31,083 nt of DNA. Source: JBBKXP01 sp038251315. Its GTDB lineage: Bacteria > Pseudomonadota > Alphaproteobacteria > Rhodobacterales > Rhodobacteraceae. The stretch spans positions 1 through 31,083 of the forward strand of contig JBBSBK010000036.1 in assembly GCA_038251315.1 (NCBI GenBank). Direction: 5' to 3'. This document shows, one piece after another, positions 7,604 through 16,599 of this stretch. How positions within the stretch are numbered: position 1 is the first letter of the stretch; each line of letters starts with the position of its first letter. Under the pieces are notes generated by a model, which was not told the origin of the DNA, did not search any database, and was given only the letters and a program-made list of their open reading frames with translations. The translations under genes were made by a program, and so were the position numbers.

Positions 7604-7702
7604 ACGGGAATCCCAGTTGTTAAGCGATATCGTCTTGCTGGGAACCATGACGGGCGCAGGGAATTAAGGTCATGCACCGCAGTTAGACAAAAGGAACATC
7701 CG

Positions 7703-8188
7703 ATGCCCGAATCGTTCGCCGGTGGCCTTGAAGGCCAGGCCCGCACCAAATCCATCGACATCCTGTCGCGGACCTTGCCCGATACCATCGCCATGACGCT
7801 GGCGGTGAAACAGGCGCACTGGAACCTCAAGGGGCCCGGATTCATCGGTGTCCACGAATTGCTAGACGACGTGGCGGACCGGCTTCGCGATGGCGCCGAC
7901 CTGATGGCCGAACGCATCGTCATCATGGGCGGGACTGCAAAGGGAACGGTTGAAACCGTATCGAAAGAAACCGAAATCGACTCTTACCCGGTTGATATCG
8001 TCGCTTTGTCGGACCACGTCGCTGCATTGACCCAGCGGATGAAGAGTCTGGGTGAAACCCTGCGCAAGGGCATCTCGGACGCGGCAGATGCAGGCGACGA
8101 CGATACCGCCGACCTGCTGACCGGCGTCAGCCGCGCCGTTGACAAGGACGCCTGGTTCATCGGTGCGAACGTGCCGCCGAAAAAATAA
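7703..8188 (+). CDS. dps: Dps-family DNA-binding ferritin
   Basis: This 161-residue protein belongs to the Dps family, dodecamers that oxidise ferrous iron with hydrogen peroxide, store ferric iron and shield DNA in stress or starvation. All five ligands of the inter-subunit ferroxidase centre are present with the E. coli spacing: His39 (KQAHWNLKGP), His51, Asp55 (VHELLDD), Asp66 and Glu70 (GADLMAER). Length agrees with the family. AAGGAA lies six bases before the ATG at 7703. There is no lysine-rich N-terminal tail, but the C-terminus ends in PPKK, so DNA binding, if any, may use that end. It diverges from lolA and converges on the RTX protein gene. Confidence 0.95.
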   Translation: MPESFAGGLEGQARTKSIDILSRTLPDTIAMTLAVKQAHWNLKGPGFIGVHELLDDVADRLRDGADLMAERIVIMGGTAKGTVETVSKETEIDSYPVDIVALSDHVAALTQRMKSLGETLRKGISDAADAGDDDTADLLTGVSRAVDKDAWFIGANVPPKK

Positions 8189-8230
8189 GACGCGGGCGCG
8201 GCAAGACCCCGTCCGACCGTACCTGCCGTA

Positions 8231-9523
8231 TCAGAGAAAGAAGTCCGCCGCCGACAGTGCCCCCACCTGACTGACGAAGATCCGCATGTCTTCTACCCCG
8301 TTGCCGTTCGAATCGATGATCACGGTCGCACTGCCCCCAGAATCGACCGAGTAGCGCAGCCCCGCCGTGCCGTTGACCAGTGCGCCGGTGCCGAAGAACG
8401 CCAGATCGCCTGAATTGAGCGAGTCGAGGTAGATACGGTCGAGTCCGCGCTGGAAATCGCGGATCACGTCAAAGCCGGTGGTGCTGTTGCTGTCGCTGAT
8501 TGCTGCGAAGATGAAACTGTCGGCATCCGCGCCGCCAAACAGAAAATCGTGCCCGGCCCCGCCGCTGATGTCGTCGTTGCCGCGCCCGCCGAATATCACG
8601 TCGTTGCCTGTGTCGCCGTACAGGATATCGTCATCGGCGCCGCCCAAGAGCCGGTCAATGCCGCTACCGCCGCGTATCTCGTCGGCGCCGCTGCCGCCAT
8701 GCAAGGTATCGTTTCCGGTGCCCCCGTACAGCACATCGTCGCCGCCGTTGCCGACGAGCCGGTCATTGCCGGCGTCGCCATAAAGGACGTCGGTGGCAGC
8801 GCCGCCGCGCAGGATGTCGTTGCCATCGCCGCCATAAACGTTGCCCGCGACGATGCCGTGGCGGCTGTCGAGGACGTCGTTGCCTCCGGCGAGATAGACA
8901 TTACCGGCGAGCAGTCCGGTGTTGGTGATGGTCTGGGTGCCCGCCGCGCCGAGGATGGCCGTGGTGCCCATGATCGTGCCGGTGTTCATAACCGTTGCAC
9001 TGGCGTCGATCAACTTGACGCCGATGATGTCGCCAGAGATGACGCCGCCGTTGACCAGACTGACCGAACCGCTGAGTGCGATGCCGTACGCATGGATCGT
9101 TCCGGTATTATTGACGGTGGCCAGACCCGCTGACGCCACGATACCATCATTGCGCCCTTCGATCGTGCCTGAATTCCCGATCACCGCCCCGATCTCAGAC
9201 AAGTCGATTGCGTTCGATGACCGACCGACGATGCGACCTGCATTGTTGATATCGACATTCGATCCAGAAAACTGCATCCCGGAGAAGCCCGAGATGTTGC
9301 CAGTGCTGCCCACGTCCAGGACAAAAGACGCGGCGTTGCTGTAAATCGCTGTTGAATATTGGCTGACGACCCGTCCATCGGCAATCAAGGTAGTGCCATC
9401 GTAGCTCGAAAGGAACGCCAAGCCTGTATTCGCTACAATTTCCCCTTCACGGATGATCCAGGTGTCGAAGCCAGCATCCACAACCACGCCGTTGTAGTCG
9501 TTCCCAGTCAATCGTATTGACAT
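8231..9523 (-). CDS. Secreted beta-helix/RTX calcium-binding protein
   Basis: This 430-residue protein has three parts. Residues about 90-205 hold a repeating N-x-G-x-I motif (near 93, 117, 139, 158, 180 and 201), a period of about 21 residues that suggests coils of a beta-helix. Residues 211-337 hold about a dozen RTX nonapeptides of the GGxGND type, which bind calcium after export. Residues 338-430 form an RTX-type C-terminal module with FDVIRDFQRGLDRIYLD and end in ALSAADFFL, like type I secretion signals. There is no N-terminal Sec signal. No ABC transporter or membrane-fusion partner lies in the window. The start at 9523 has AGGA nine bases upstream. No enzymatic motif is visible, so adhesin, matrix or surface roles are only guesses. 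Confidence 0.85.
   Translation of the reverse strand: MSIRLTGNDYNGVVVDAGFDTWIIREGEIVANTGLAFLSSYDGTTLIADGRVVSQYSTAIYSNAASFVLDVGSTGNISGFSGMQFSGSNVDINNAGRIVGRSSNAIDLSEIGAVIGNSGTIEGRNDGIVASAGLATVNNTGTIHAYGIALSGSVSLVNGGVISGDIIGVKLIDASATVMNTGTIMGTTAILGAAGTQTITNTGLLAGNVYLAGGNDVLDSRHGIVAGNVYGGDGNDILRGGAATDVLYGDAGNDRLVGNGGDDVLYGGTGNDTLHGGSGADEIRGGSGIDRLLGGADDDILYGDTGNDVIFGGRGNDDISGGAGHDFLFGGADADSFIFAAISDSNSTTGFDVIRDFQRGLDRIYLDSLNSGDLAFFGTGALVNGTAGLRYSVDSGGSATVIIDSNGNGVEDMRIFVSQVGALSAADFFL
8513..8893 (-). repeat. RTX nonapeptide repeat tract
   Basis: This tract encodes residues 211-337 of the RTX protein, a run of about twelve glycine- and aspartate-rich nonapeptides (GGTGNDTLH, GGSGADEIR, GGAGHDFLF and variants). 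The repeats are similar in protein but diverged in DNA. Confidence 0.88.
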
Positions 9524-9585
9524 GCTAATTCCTGCTTGAAAAATCTGCGGCCCGCCCTCCGGGCTGGATGGGCAAAGCGTTCGGC

Positions 9586-9606
9586 CTGTCAACCGATTCT
9601 GTCAAC
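9586..9606 (-). promoter_or_regulatory. Tandem GTTGACAG repeat upstream of the RTX gene
   Basis: On the minus strand GTTGACAG occurs twice (9606-9599 and 9593-9586), 13 bp apart, 63-83 bp before the RTX gene start. Each contains a perfect TTGACA -35 hexamer, yet neither has a clear -10 at 16-18 bp. They are either alternative -35 elements or a direct-repeat activator site. Confidence 0.35.
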
Positions 9607-9679
9607 TGAATTTCAGCGCAGCGCAGCAGGCCCGCGTTGGGACGATCCACCGTCCGTCGGGAGCGTTGCCTGATCAGGC

Positions 9680-12673
9680 CTAATGCTGTTCGGGCACCAG
9701 CACTTCGCGTTTGCCGACGTGGTTGGCCGGGCTGACGATGCCTTCGTCTTCCATCTGTTCGACCAGACGCGCCGCCTTGTTGTAGCCGATCGCCAGTTTG
9801 CGCTGGATGTAGGACGTCGAACATTTGCGGTCCTTGGCGACGATGTGGACGGCGGTGTCATACAGCGCGTCTTCGCCATCGGTGTTGCCGCCCAGACCCA
9901 GCACCTGGTCGATGCTCGACTCTGTGTCCCCATCCTGCGCCTCGACCACGCCCGACAGGTATTCGGGCGGCCCGAAGCCCTTGAGGAAATTGACGACCTC
10001 CTCGACCTCCTCGTCGCTGCAGAACGGACCGTGGATGCGGGTAATCTTGGCGCCGCCCGCCATATAGAGCATGTCGCCCATGCCAAGCAGTTGTTCGGCC
10101 CCCTGTTCGCCAAGGATCGTGCGGCTGTCGATCTTCGATGTGACCTGAAAGCTGATCCGGGTCGGAAAGTTCGCCTTGATCGTGCCGGTGATGACATCGA
10201 CTGACGGGCGCTGCGTGGCCATGATGAGGTGGATACCGCTGGCACGCGCCATTTGGGCAAGGCGCTGGATACAGGCCTCGATTTCCTTGCCCGCGACCAT
10301 CATCAGGTCGGCCATCTCGTCGACGATGACGACGATGTAGGGTAGCAGTTCGGGTTTGAATTCGTCGGTTTCAAAGATTGGTTCGCCGGTGTCATCGTCG
10401 AATCCGGTCTGGACGGTACGGCTGAACATTTCGTTCTTGGTCAGCGCGTCGCGCACCCGGCTGTTGTAGCCTTCGATGTTGCGCACGCCCATCTTGGACA
10501 TCTTGCGATAGCGTTCTTCCATCTCGCCCACGGTCCATTTCAGGGCGACGACCGCCTTTTTGGGGTCGGTGACGACAGGCGACAGCAGGTGCGGAATGCC
10601 GTCATAGACGGAGAGTTCCAGCATCTTGGGGTCGATCATGATCAATCTGCACTCTTCCGGCGTCAATTTGTACAGAAGGCTGAGGATCATCGTGTTGATC
10701 GCCACCGATTTGCCCGATCCGGTGGTCCCGGCGATCAGCAGGTGGGGCATCTTGGCGAGGTTGGCGATAACCGGATCGCCGCCGATATCCTTGCCCAGCG
10801 CCAGCGGCAGCCGCATCTGGCTGTCGCCGAAATCGCGGGCGGCGAGCATTTCGCGCAGGACCACCATTTCGCGGTTTTCGTTGGGCAGCTCGATGCCGAC
10901 GACACTGCGCCCCGGCACGGTAGATACGCGGGCTGACAGGGCCGACATGCTGCGCGCGATGTCGTCGGCCAGACCGATGACGCGCGATGCCTTGACGCCC
11001 GGCGCGGGTTCGAGCTCGTACATGGTGACGACCGGGCCGGGGCGGACCGACACGATCTCGCCCTTGACGCCGTAGTCATCGAGCACAGACTCGAGCATCC
11101 GCGCGTTTTCCTCGAGCGCGTCGTCGGACAGGTGATGCCGTTCGACGGTCGACGGACTGGTCAGCAACGACAACGGCGGGTGTTCATAGCCGGGATACTT
11201 TTCTTCGAACTTGAGCGTCGGCTGCGCCTCGGCCTTGGCCTGACGCGAGGGGGCAAAGGATCGTTTGGCGGGGTTCATCACCACCTTGCGCGGGTCTGGG
11301 ATTGGGATGGTCATCGCCTGAACCGGGGCGCGCATCCATTCCTCATCGGGTTCGCCAATGTCGTCGAAAATGTCTGAATCGCCGATATCGTGGGCGGCCA
11401 GGTCGGGGGCCGGGTCGATTTCAGCCACATGAGCGGGCGCGACGATCTGGGTGACGGCGGCAGCAGCGGTCAGTGGCGGCACCGGTACCAGGATCAGCGG
11501 GCGCGGGCCCTTGCCGCTGGTCAGCGTCGGTTCGATCCGCAGGCCGTCGGGGGTGCGGGTGATCGGCGGCGGCGGCGGTGTCGCAACGCTCGGGGCCGCG
11601 CTGCGGTTGCGGATCACGTCGTTGATCCGGGCGGTGATCCGGTCGCCAGTCGGCCGGCCATGGTCCACCGACAGGCGCGGTTCCACCAGTTCGGGTTCGG
11701 GCAGGGGGGCCGGTTTCAGGATCGACGGGATCAGGTCGCGCAGGCTGCGGGTCTGCGGTTCGGGCGGGCGCGCGGGTGCCGCCATCGGACCGGCCTGCGG
11801 CGGCATCCTGTGGCGGGTCTGGGTCGGTGAGGATTGCGCCGGTCTGGTCGGCATTGCCGGATTTGCCCGCACCACCGCCGCCACGCGCTGCGCCGGGGTC
11901 AGTTCGGGGATGGCAAAGACCGCTGCAGCCTCTTGATCCAGCAGGGCGCGTTCGGCGCGTGACGCCTCGCGTCGGGCCTGCATCGCCTCGGCCGCACTTT
12001 GGGCGGCACGGACGGAAATCGAGGCCCCTTGCCCCAGCACCCGCAAGATCAGGGTGTAGATCAAAATGATTCCGATCAGCAGGAACCGCAGTCCGCTGCG
12101 CAGTTCGCGTCTGACAAAGCCCAGGACGAAGGCCCCCGTCAGCAGAATTGCCATGCCGGAAAGGATCGACATCACCTTGACGGCGAACGTCGTCTTGAAT
12201 GGCAGAACGGTCAGCAGAACCGACAGCATGGTGTCGCCGAACAGCCCGCCCAGACCGAAACTGTGGGTCCAGGCCGCCCCCGGTGTCAGGGCCGAGGCAT
12301 AGATTGCCGCCAGCGCCACCGCGATCGGGGCGAAGATGACCCGGCCAAGGGCGCGGTCGGTGCCGATGTGCAGGGTGAACCGCACGCCCCAGGTAACAAG
12401 CACCAGCGCGATGCCCCATGCCCCCCAGCCGACGATCATGAACAAGGGCGCGGCCACGGATGCACCGAAACGGCCCAGCCAGTTCTGCACCGGCGCGTCG
12501 GTCGCCAGCATCCAGTTCGGATCGTCGGGGCTGTAGGACCCGATCATCATCGCCGCCATGACACCCAGCACGATCAGCCCCAGCCCCAGCAGTTCCTTGC
12601 CGCGCTTTTCAATCGCCGCCTGCATGGTGCTGTCCAACAGCGGATCGCGTTGCCGTGCCTGATAAGATGCCAT
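9680..12673 (-). CDS. ftsK: DNA translocase FtsK
   Basis: This 997-residue septal DNA pump clears and orients the chromosome terminus at division and activates XerCD at dif. The N-terminal region (about 25-225) holds several membrane segments such as LGLIVLGVMAAMMIG and FLLIGIILIYTLIL. A proline-rich linker follows to about residue 480. The RecA-like motor has Walker A GTTGSGKS at 649-656 and a Walker B IVVIVDEMADL near 780. The C-terminal gamma winged helix (CSTSYIQRKLAIGYNKAARLVEQ) reads KOPS sequences. The linker is longer than in SpoIIIE-type proteins but shorter than in E. coli FtsK. The ATG at 12673 has AAGGGA upstream, overlapping the stop codon of the aminotransferase gene, so the two are co-transcribed. 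Confidence 0.97.
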   Translation of the reverse strand: MASYQARQRDPLLDSTMQAAIEKRGKELLGLGLIVLGVMAAMMIGSYSPDDPNWMLATDAPVQNWLGRFGASVAAPLFMIVGWGAWGIALVLVTWGVRFTLHIGTDRALGRVIFAPIAVALAAIYASALTPGAAWTHSFGLGGLFGDTMLSVLLTVLPFKTTFAVKVMSILSGMAILLTGAFVLGFVRRELRSGLRFLLIGIILIYTLILRVLGQGASISVRAAQSAAEAMQARREASRAERALLDQEAAAVFAIPELTPAQRVAAVVRANPAMPTRPAQSSPTQTRHRMPPQAGPMAAPARPPEPQTRSLRDLIPSILKPAPLPEPELVEPRLSVDHGRPTGDRITARINDVIRNRSAAPSVATPPPPPITRTPDGLRIEPTLTSGKGPRPLILVPVPPLTAAAAVTQIVAPAHVAEIDPAPDLAAHDIGDSDIFDDIGEPDEEWMRAPVQAMTIPIPDPRKVVMNPAKRSFAPSRQAKAEAQPTLKFEEKYPGYEHPPLSLLTSPSTVERHHLSDDALEENARMLESVLDDYGVKGEIVSVRPGPVVTMYELEPAPGVKASRVIGLADDIARSMSALSARVSTVPGRSVVGIELPNENREMVVLREMLAARDFGDSQMRLPLALGKDIGGDPVIANLAKMPHLLIAGTTGSGKSVAINTMILSLLYKLTPEECRLIMIDPKMLELSVYDGIPHLLSPVVTDPKKAVVALKWTVGEMEERYRKMSKMGVRNIEGYNSRVRDALTKNEMFSRTVQTGFDDDTGEPIFETDEFKPELLPYIVVIVDEMADLMMVAGKEIEACIQRLAQMARASGIHLIMATQRPSVDVITGTIKANFPTRISFQVTSKIDSRTILGEQGAEQLLGMGDMLYMAGGAKITRIHGPFCSDEEVEEVVNFLKGFGPPEYLSGVVEAQDGDTESSIDQVLGLGGNTDGEDALYDTAVHIVAKDRKCSTSYIQRKLAIGYNKAARLVEQMEDEGIVSPANHVGKREVLVPEQH

Positions 12674-12684
12674 CGTTTCGTCCC

Positions 12685-13860
12685 TTACGCGTACAGACAG
12701 TCGCGGATCTGGGTCAGACCGCGCTGCGTTTCTTGTGTCGGGGCCACCAGTGCGACCCTGATATATCCGTCACCGGGGTTGCCCGCCCCGGAGTCGCGGC
12801 CAAGGTAGGCCCCCGGCAGAACCTGCACCCCGGTCTGTTGCCAGAGTTTCAGCGCCGCGGCTTCGCCGTTTGGGACGGGCAGCCAGAGGAAGAACCCGGC
12901 GTCGGGTGAGGCATAGCCGGGCGTGTTGCCCAGCACCCGGTCGGCGATGGCATATTTTTCGCGGTAGAGGGCACGGCTGGCGTCGACGTGGTTTTCGTCG
13001 GCCCAGACCTTTTCCGAAACCCGCTGGATCGGCAGGGGCAGCGGCGCGCCTGCGAAATTGCGCAACTGGCGGATCCGGGCGATGGATTTCGCGCCGCCTG
13101 CGCAAAAGCCGGACCGCAGGCCCGGCAGGTTCGAGCGTTTGGACAGCGAGTGAAAGATCACCACGCGGTCGGGGTCTGCGCCCATGCTTGTGGCGATTTC
13201 AAGCCCGCCCTTGGGTGGCGCGTCGCGGTAGATTTCGGAATAGCACTCATCCGCGAAAATCTGGAAATCGTATCTTTCGGCCAGCGTGATGAGGTCGTGC
13301 CAGTAATCCGCCCCGGCCACGGCCCCCTGCGGGTTGGCGGGCGAACAGATATAGGCAATGGCGGTGCGGTTCAGTGTTTCGGCGGGCAGCCCGGCGTAGT
13401 CGGGCAGGTGCCCGGTTTCAGCCGTGGCAGGCACATAGATCGCGTCGCCCCCGACGGCGTGGGCGGCGACGGCATAGACCTGATAGAACGGGTTGGGGAT
13501 GAGGACGGCGGGCGTGCCGTTCTTGACCTCGGGGCAAAGCGCCATTGCGGCGTTATAAAGCCCCTCGCGCGTGCCGTTCAGCGCCATGATCTGATCGGGC
13601 GTCACGGCGACGCCGTAGCGGTGGGCGATCCATCCGGCGATGGTGGCCAGCAGTTCGGGGGTGCCTTCGTTCGGGGGGTACTTGGCAAAGCCGTCAATGT
13701 GTTGGGCCATTGTGGCGGCGACGAAATCGGGCATCGCGTGGCGCGGTTCGCCGATTGACATGGCGATGGGGTCGCCGCCCGGCGCATGGCCGTCCAGCAG
13801 CGCCCGCAGACGCGGGAACGCATAGACCGGGAGGGTCGAAAACCGACTTGGGAATACCAT
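12685..13860 (-). CDS. dapC: PLP-dependent aminotransferase, DapC type (succinyldiaminopimelate transaminase)
   Basis: This 391-residue fold-type I aminotransferase probably makes N-succinyl-LL-diaminopimelate, a step towards lysine and peptidoglycan. The PLP lysine is Lys241 in HSLSKRSNLPGLRSGF, a motif string I recall as characteristic of DapC. Other matching blocks are ALNGTREGLYNAA, PNPFYQVYAVAA, CSPANPQGAV, FADECYSEIY and GNPGDGYIRVALVAP. The start at 13860 is chosen because GAGG lies nine bases upstream and the product then begins at the conserved FPSRFSTLPVYAFPRL. An ATG at 13884 is possible. It lies between the amidase and ftsK genes on the same strand with short gaps. Other aminotransferases with relaxed specificity cannot be excluded. 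Confidence 0.78.
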   Translation of the reverse strand: MVFPSRFSTLPVYAFPRLRALLDGHAPGGDPIAMSIGEPRHAMPDFVAATMAQHIDGFAKYPPNEGTPELLATIAGWIAHRYGVAVTPDQIMALNGTREGLYNAAMALCPEVKNGTPAVLIPNPFYQVYAVAAHAVGGDAIYVPATAETGHLPDYAGLPAETLNRTAIAYICSPANPQGAVAGADYWHDLITLAERYDFQIFADECYSEIYRDAPPKGGLEIATSMGADPDRVVIFHSLSKRSNLPGLRSGFCAGGAKSIARIRQLRNFAGAPLPLPIQRVSEKVWADENHVDASRALYREKYAIADRVLGNTPGYASPDAGFFLWLPVPNGEAAALKLWQQTGVQVLPGAYLGRDSGAGNPGDGYIRVALVAPTQETQRGLTQIRDCLYA

Positions 13861-13967
13861 CGATGCCTCAGGTTGCGGGATCATGGATGCCCCACTTTGG
13901 TTCAAACTAGCGCCCAAGGCCCGCCGCTGTCCAGAAAAAGGGAACGAATCAGAGGGTTAGCTGTGGG

Positions 13968-15308
13968 TTATTGTGGCTTTTCGGTCAGCGCGCGTTCTGC
14001 GGCAGCACCCAGACGCAGCAGGCGGGCGTCGGTGCCGGGGGCGCCGTTGAACAGGATCCCGCAGGATGGGACGCCTGTTGGCAGGGTCAGTCCGCAAAGA
14101 CCAAGCATATTGCCGATTCGCGTGTTGCGCAGTGCCATCAGGTTTTCGGATTTGTAATAGTCGGTGTCGTTGATCAGTCGTTGCGTGTTTGGCGGCAGGA
14201 TCGGCGAGGTGGGGAAGATCACCGCGTCAAATTCAGCCGTCTGGCGCAAATAGGCGGCGCGAAGGCGGTGCAGCTCGGTCCATCCGGCGATGTAATCCGC
14301 CGCGCCGACGGTTTCACCAAACATGATTCGTTCACGGATCTGGTGGAACATCTTGTCGGCCCCCGTGGCGATCAGGGCGCGCCAGTGGGCAAAGGCGTCG
14401 GTCGTAAGCAGGATGGCGGAAAGATCCATCGCGGCGGCGACTTCGGGCATTGTCCGGTGGATGATGGTTGCGCCTGCGGCCTCGAGCCGGGTCACCGCGC
14501 TGTCGAAACCGGCGCGGGGGGCGTCGCGGACGCCCTCCATGCCAACCGTGTCCAGCACCATCAGGCGGGCGCCTTTCAGCGTCGCGCCGGTCAGGTCGGC
14601 GTGTGTCGACCCTGCGAGTGCGGCAGTCATCAGGTTTGCATCTGCGACCGTGCGGCATAGGGGACCGACTGTGTCGAAAGTGGGGGCGAGGGGGACGACT
14701 CCGGCCAGCGACAACCGTCCGTGGGTGGGTTTGAAGCCGACGAGGTCGTTCCATGCGGCGGGCAGGCGGATCGAGCCGCCGGTGTCGGACCCGACTGCTG
14801 CTGCCGCAAGGCCGAAGGCAACCGATGCTGCGGCCCCCGATGACGATCCGCCGGGGACTGCGTCGGGGTCGTTGCGGTTCGGGGGTGTGGCGGTGACGGG
14901 GTTGTAGCCGAGGCCAGAGAAGGCGATTTCGGTCATGTGAGTCTTGCCCAAGCAGACAAGCCCCATCGCGGTGGCGGTTTGCAGCACGGTGGCGTCGGTG
15001 TCGGGGATGCGGCCGGCCAGCAGGGCTGTGCCTGCCTCGGTCCCGACACCCGCCGTGTCGAACAGGTCTTTCCATGACACCGGCACCCCGTCGAGCGGGC
15101 TGCGTCGTCGGCCCACCTCTGCGCGGTCGCGGGCGGCTGTGGCTTCGGCCAAGGCCCGGTCAGGGGTCAGCCGGGCATAGATGCGGTCGGTCATGGGGTG
15201 CGCTGCGATGGCGTCGAGATAGGTTTGCGTCAGCGCCATCGGGTCGATGTCGCCCGCGCCGATGCCACGCCCCAGATCGCCCGCCGATACCCATAGCCAG
15301 TCTTGCAT
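13968..15308 (-). CDS. Amidase (amidase-signature family)
   Basis: This 446-residue enzyme belongs to the amidase-signature family, which hydrolyses carboxamides with an unusual Ser-cisSer-Lys triad. All three residues are present with canonical spacing: Lys80 (PVSWKDLFDTAG), cis-Ser155 (GGSSSGAA) and nucleophile Ser179 (SDTGGSIRLPAAW). Gaps of 75 and 24 residues equal those in FAAH. The start at 15308 has AGGGGGCG upstream, while in-frame upstream sequence to 15395 lacks family similarity. The glutamine-specific features of GatA cannot be recognised and no gatB or gatC is nearby, so a catabolic amidase is more likely. Its substrate is unknown. It is the first gene of the series leading into dapC and ftsK, with about 107 bp before dapC. 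Confidence 0.88.
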   Translation of the reverse strand: MQDWLWVSAGDLGRGIGAGDIDPMALTQTYLDAIAAHPMTDRIYARLTPDRALAEATAARDRAEVGRRRSPLDGVPVSWKDLFDTAGVGTEAGTALLAGRIPDTDATVLQTATAMGLVCLGKTHMTEIAFSGLGYNPVTATPPNRNDPDAVPGGSSSGAAASVAFGLAAAAVGSDTGGSIRLPAAWNDLVGFKPTHGRLSLAGVVPLAPTFDTVGPLCRTVADANLMTAALAGSTHADLTGATLKGARLMVLDTVGMEGVRDAPRAGFDSAVTRLEAAGATIIHRTMPEVAAAMDLSAILLTTDAFAHWRALIATGADKMFHQIRERIMFGETVGAADYIAGWTELHRLRAAYLRQTAEFDAVIFPTSPILPPNTQRLINDTDYYKSENLMALRNTRIGNMLGLCGLTLPTGVPSCGILFNGAPGTDARLLRLGAAAERALTEKPQ

Positions 15309-15388
15309 GATCGCCCCCTGATTTTCGGGAAACGGTAGCGACCTGCAGCCGCATGGACAATCCCGCCCAAGGGCCGATAGTGGCGGGT

Positions 15389-16591
15389 ATGACATTTGAC
15401 CATGACATTGCGATTGTGGGTGGCGGGCTGAATGGCCCGGCGCTGGCGCTGGCCTTGGCGCAGGCTGGATTCCGGGTAGTGGTGATTGACAAGGTCACAG
15501 CAGGTTCGGGTGATTTCGACGGGCGCGCCTATGCGCTGGCGTTGGCGTCGGTGCGGTTGTTGCGGGCGGTCGGGGTCTGGGCGGCGGTGGCCGCTGACGC
15601 CCAACCGATGCTGGAAATCAAGGTGACGGACGGGCGTGCCGGGCAAGGGCCAAGCCCCTGGATGCTGCATTTCGACCATGCCGAGATCGAAGAAGGACCG
15701 ATGGGCCAGATGGTCGAGGATCGGCATTTGCGCGCTGCGTTTGTCGATGCGATGGGGCGGGCCGGGGTTGTGCAGGTTGTGGGGCATGTCGTGGCGCAGG
15801 CGACGGATGCGCAGGGTGCGACGTTGACCCTTGCCGATGGTGGGACAGTGACGGCGCGGCTGATCGTTGGCTGTGACGGGCGGACCAGTGGGACCGCTGC
15901 GCGGGCCGGGATCAGGCGCACCAGGTGGGGTTACGGGCAGACGGCGGTGGTCTGTGCGGTGGCGCATGAAAAGCCGCATCACGGTATTGCACAGCAGTTT
16001 TTCATGCCGACCGGGCCGCTGGCAATTTTGCCGCTGACGGGCAACCGCAGTTCGATTGTGTGGAGCACGTCGGATGCTGATGCCACTGCCATGTTGGCGT
16101 TGGACAATGCAGGGTTTCTGGATGCGTTGCGCCCGGCTTTCGGGTCGTTTCTGGGGGATATCTCGCTGCTCGGGTTGCGGTCGGGTTATCCGCTGGGCCT
16201 GACGTTGGCGCAGCGATACGTTGCGCAACGCGTGGCGCTGGTCGGCGATGCGGCGCATGGGATTCACCCGATTGCCGGGCAGGGGCTGAATGCGGGTCTG
16301 CGCGATGTGGCGGCATTGGTGCAGGTGCTGGGTGCAGCGCGGGGACGTGGAGAGGATTGGGTGGGGCCACAGGTGTTGGCCCGTTACGAAGATTGGCGGC
16401 AGCCCGAGACAAGGACGCTGGCAGTGGCGACGGATGTGTTCAACCGCCTGTTTTCAAACGACAATACGCTGCTGCGTATGGTCCGCGATCTGGGCATGGG
16501 CGCGGTCAACGCGATGCCGGGTTTGCGACGCGGGTTGATCCGCGAAGCGGCGGGGCTGGGCGGGGAGATGCCGGAGTTGATGCGGGGTTAG
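15389..16591 (+). CDS. UbiH/UbiF/UbiL-family FAD-dependent hydroxylase
   Basis: This 400-residue class A flavin monooxygenase hydroxylates the aromatic ring of ubiquinone intermediates at the inner membrane in related species. Visible motifs are the FAD-binding GGGLNG (11-16), a CDGRTS motif (the DG fingerprint) near the middle, and VALVGDAAHGIHPIAGQGLNAG near residue 283, the GD motif with the UbiH-family HP(I/L)AGQGLN signature. The start at 15389 gives a Rossmann strand directly at the N-terminus, as usual. Upstream ATG 15353 has no RBS. Alphaproteobacteria use UbiH, UbiF or the broader UbiL in various combinations, and I cannot tell which ring position this enzyme serves. It diverges from the amidase and converges on the Trm112-like gene. 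Confidence 0.88.
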   Translation: MTFDHDIAIVGGGLNGPALALALAQAGFRVVVIDKVTAGSGDFDGRAYALALASVRLLRAVGVWAAVAADAQPMLEIKVTDGRAGQGPSPWMLHFDHAEIEEGPMGQMVEDRHLRAAFVDAMGRAGVVQVVGHVVAQATDAQGATLTLADGGTVTARLIVGCDGRTSGTAARAGIRRTRWGYGQTAVVCAVAHEKPHHGIAQQFFMPTGPLAILPLTGNRSSIVWSTSDADATAMLALDNAGFLDALRPAFGSFLGDISLLGLRSGYPLGLTLAQRYVAQRVALVGDAAHGIHPIAGQGLNAGLRDVAALVQVLGAARGRGEDWVGPQVLARYEDWRQPETRTLAVATDVFNRLFSNDNTLLRMVRDLGMGAVNAMPGLRRGLIREAAGLGGEMPELMRG

Positions 16592-16599
16592 GTGCGGAC

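Noticed and set aside
11421..12419. Minus-strand frame rich in Arg, Gly and Pro
   Set aside because: It overlaps ftsK in another frame. FtsK motifs, membrane segments and length are complete without it.
15362..15387. CCCGCC-N14-GGCGGG inverted repeat before the UbiH-family gene
   Set aside because: Six-base GC arms are common by chance in this composition, and the right arm may simply be the ribosome binding region.
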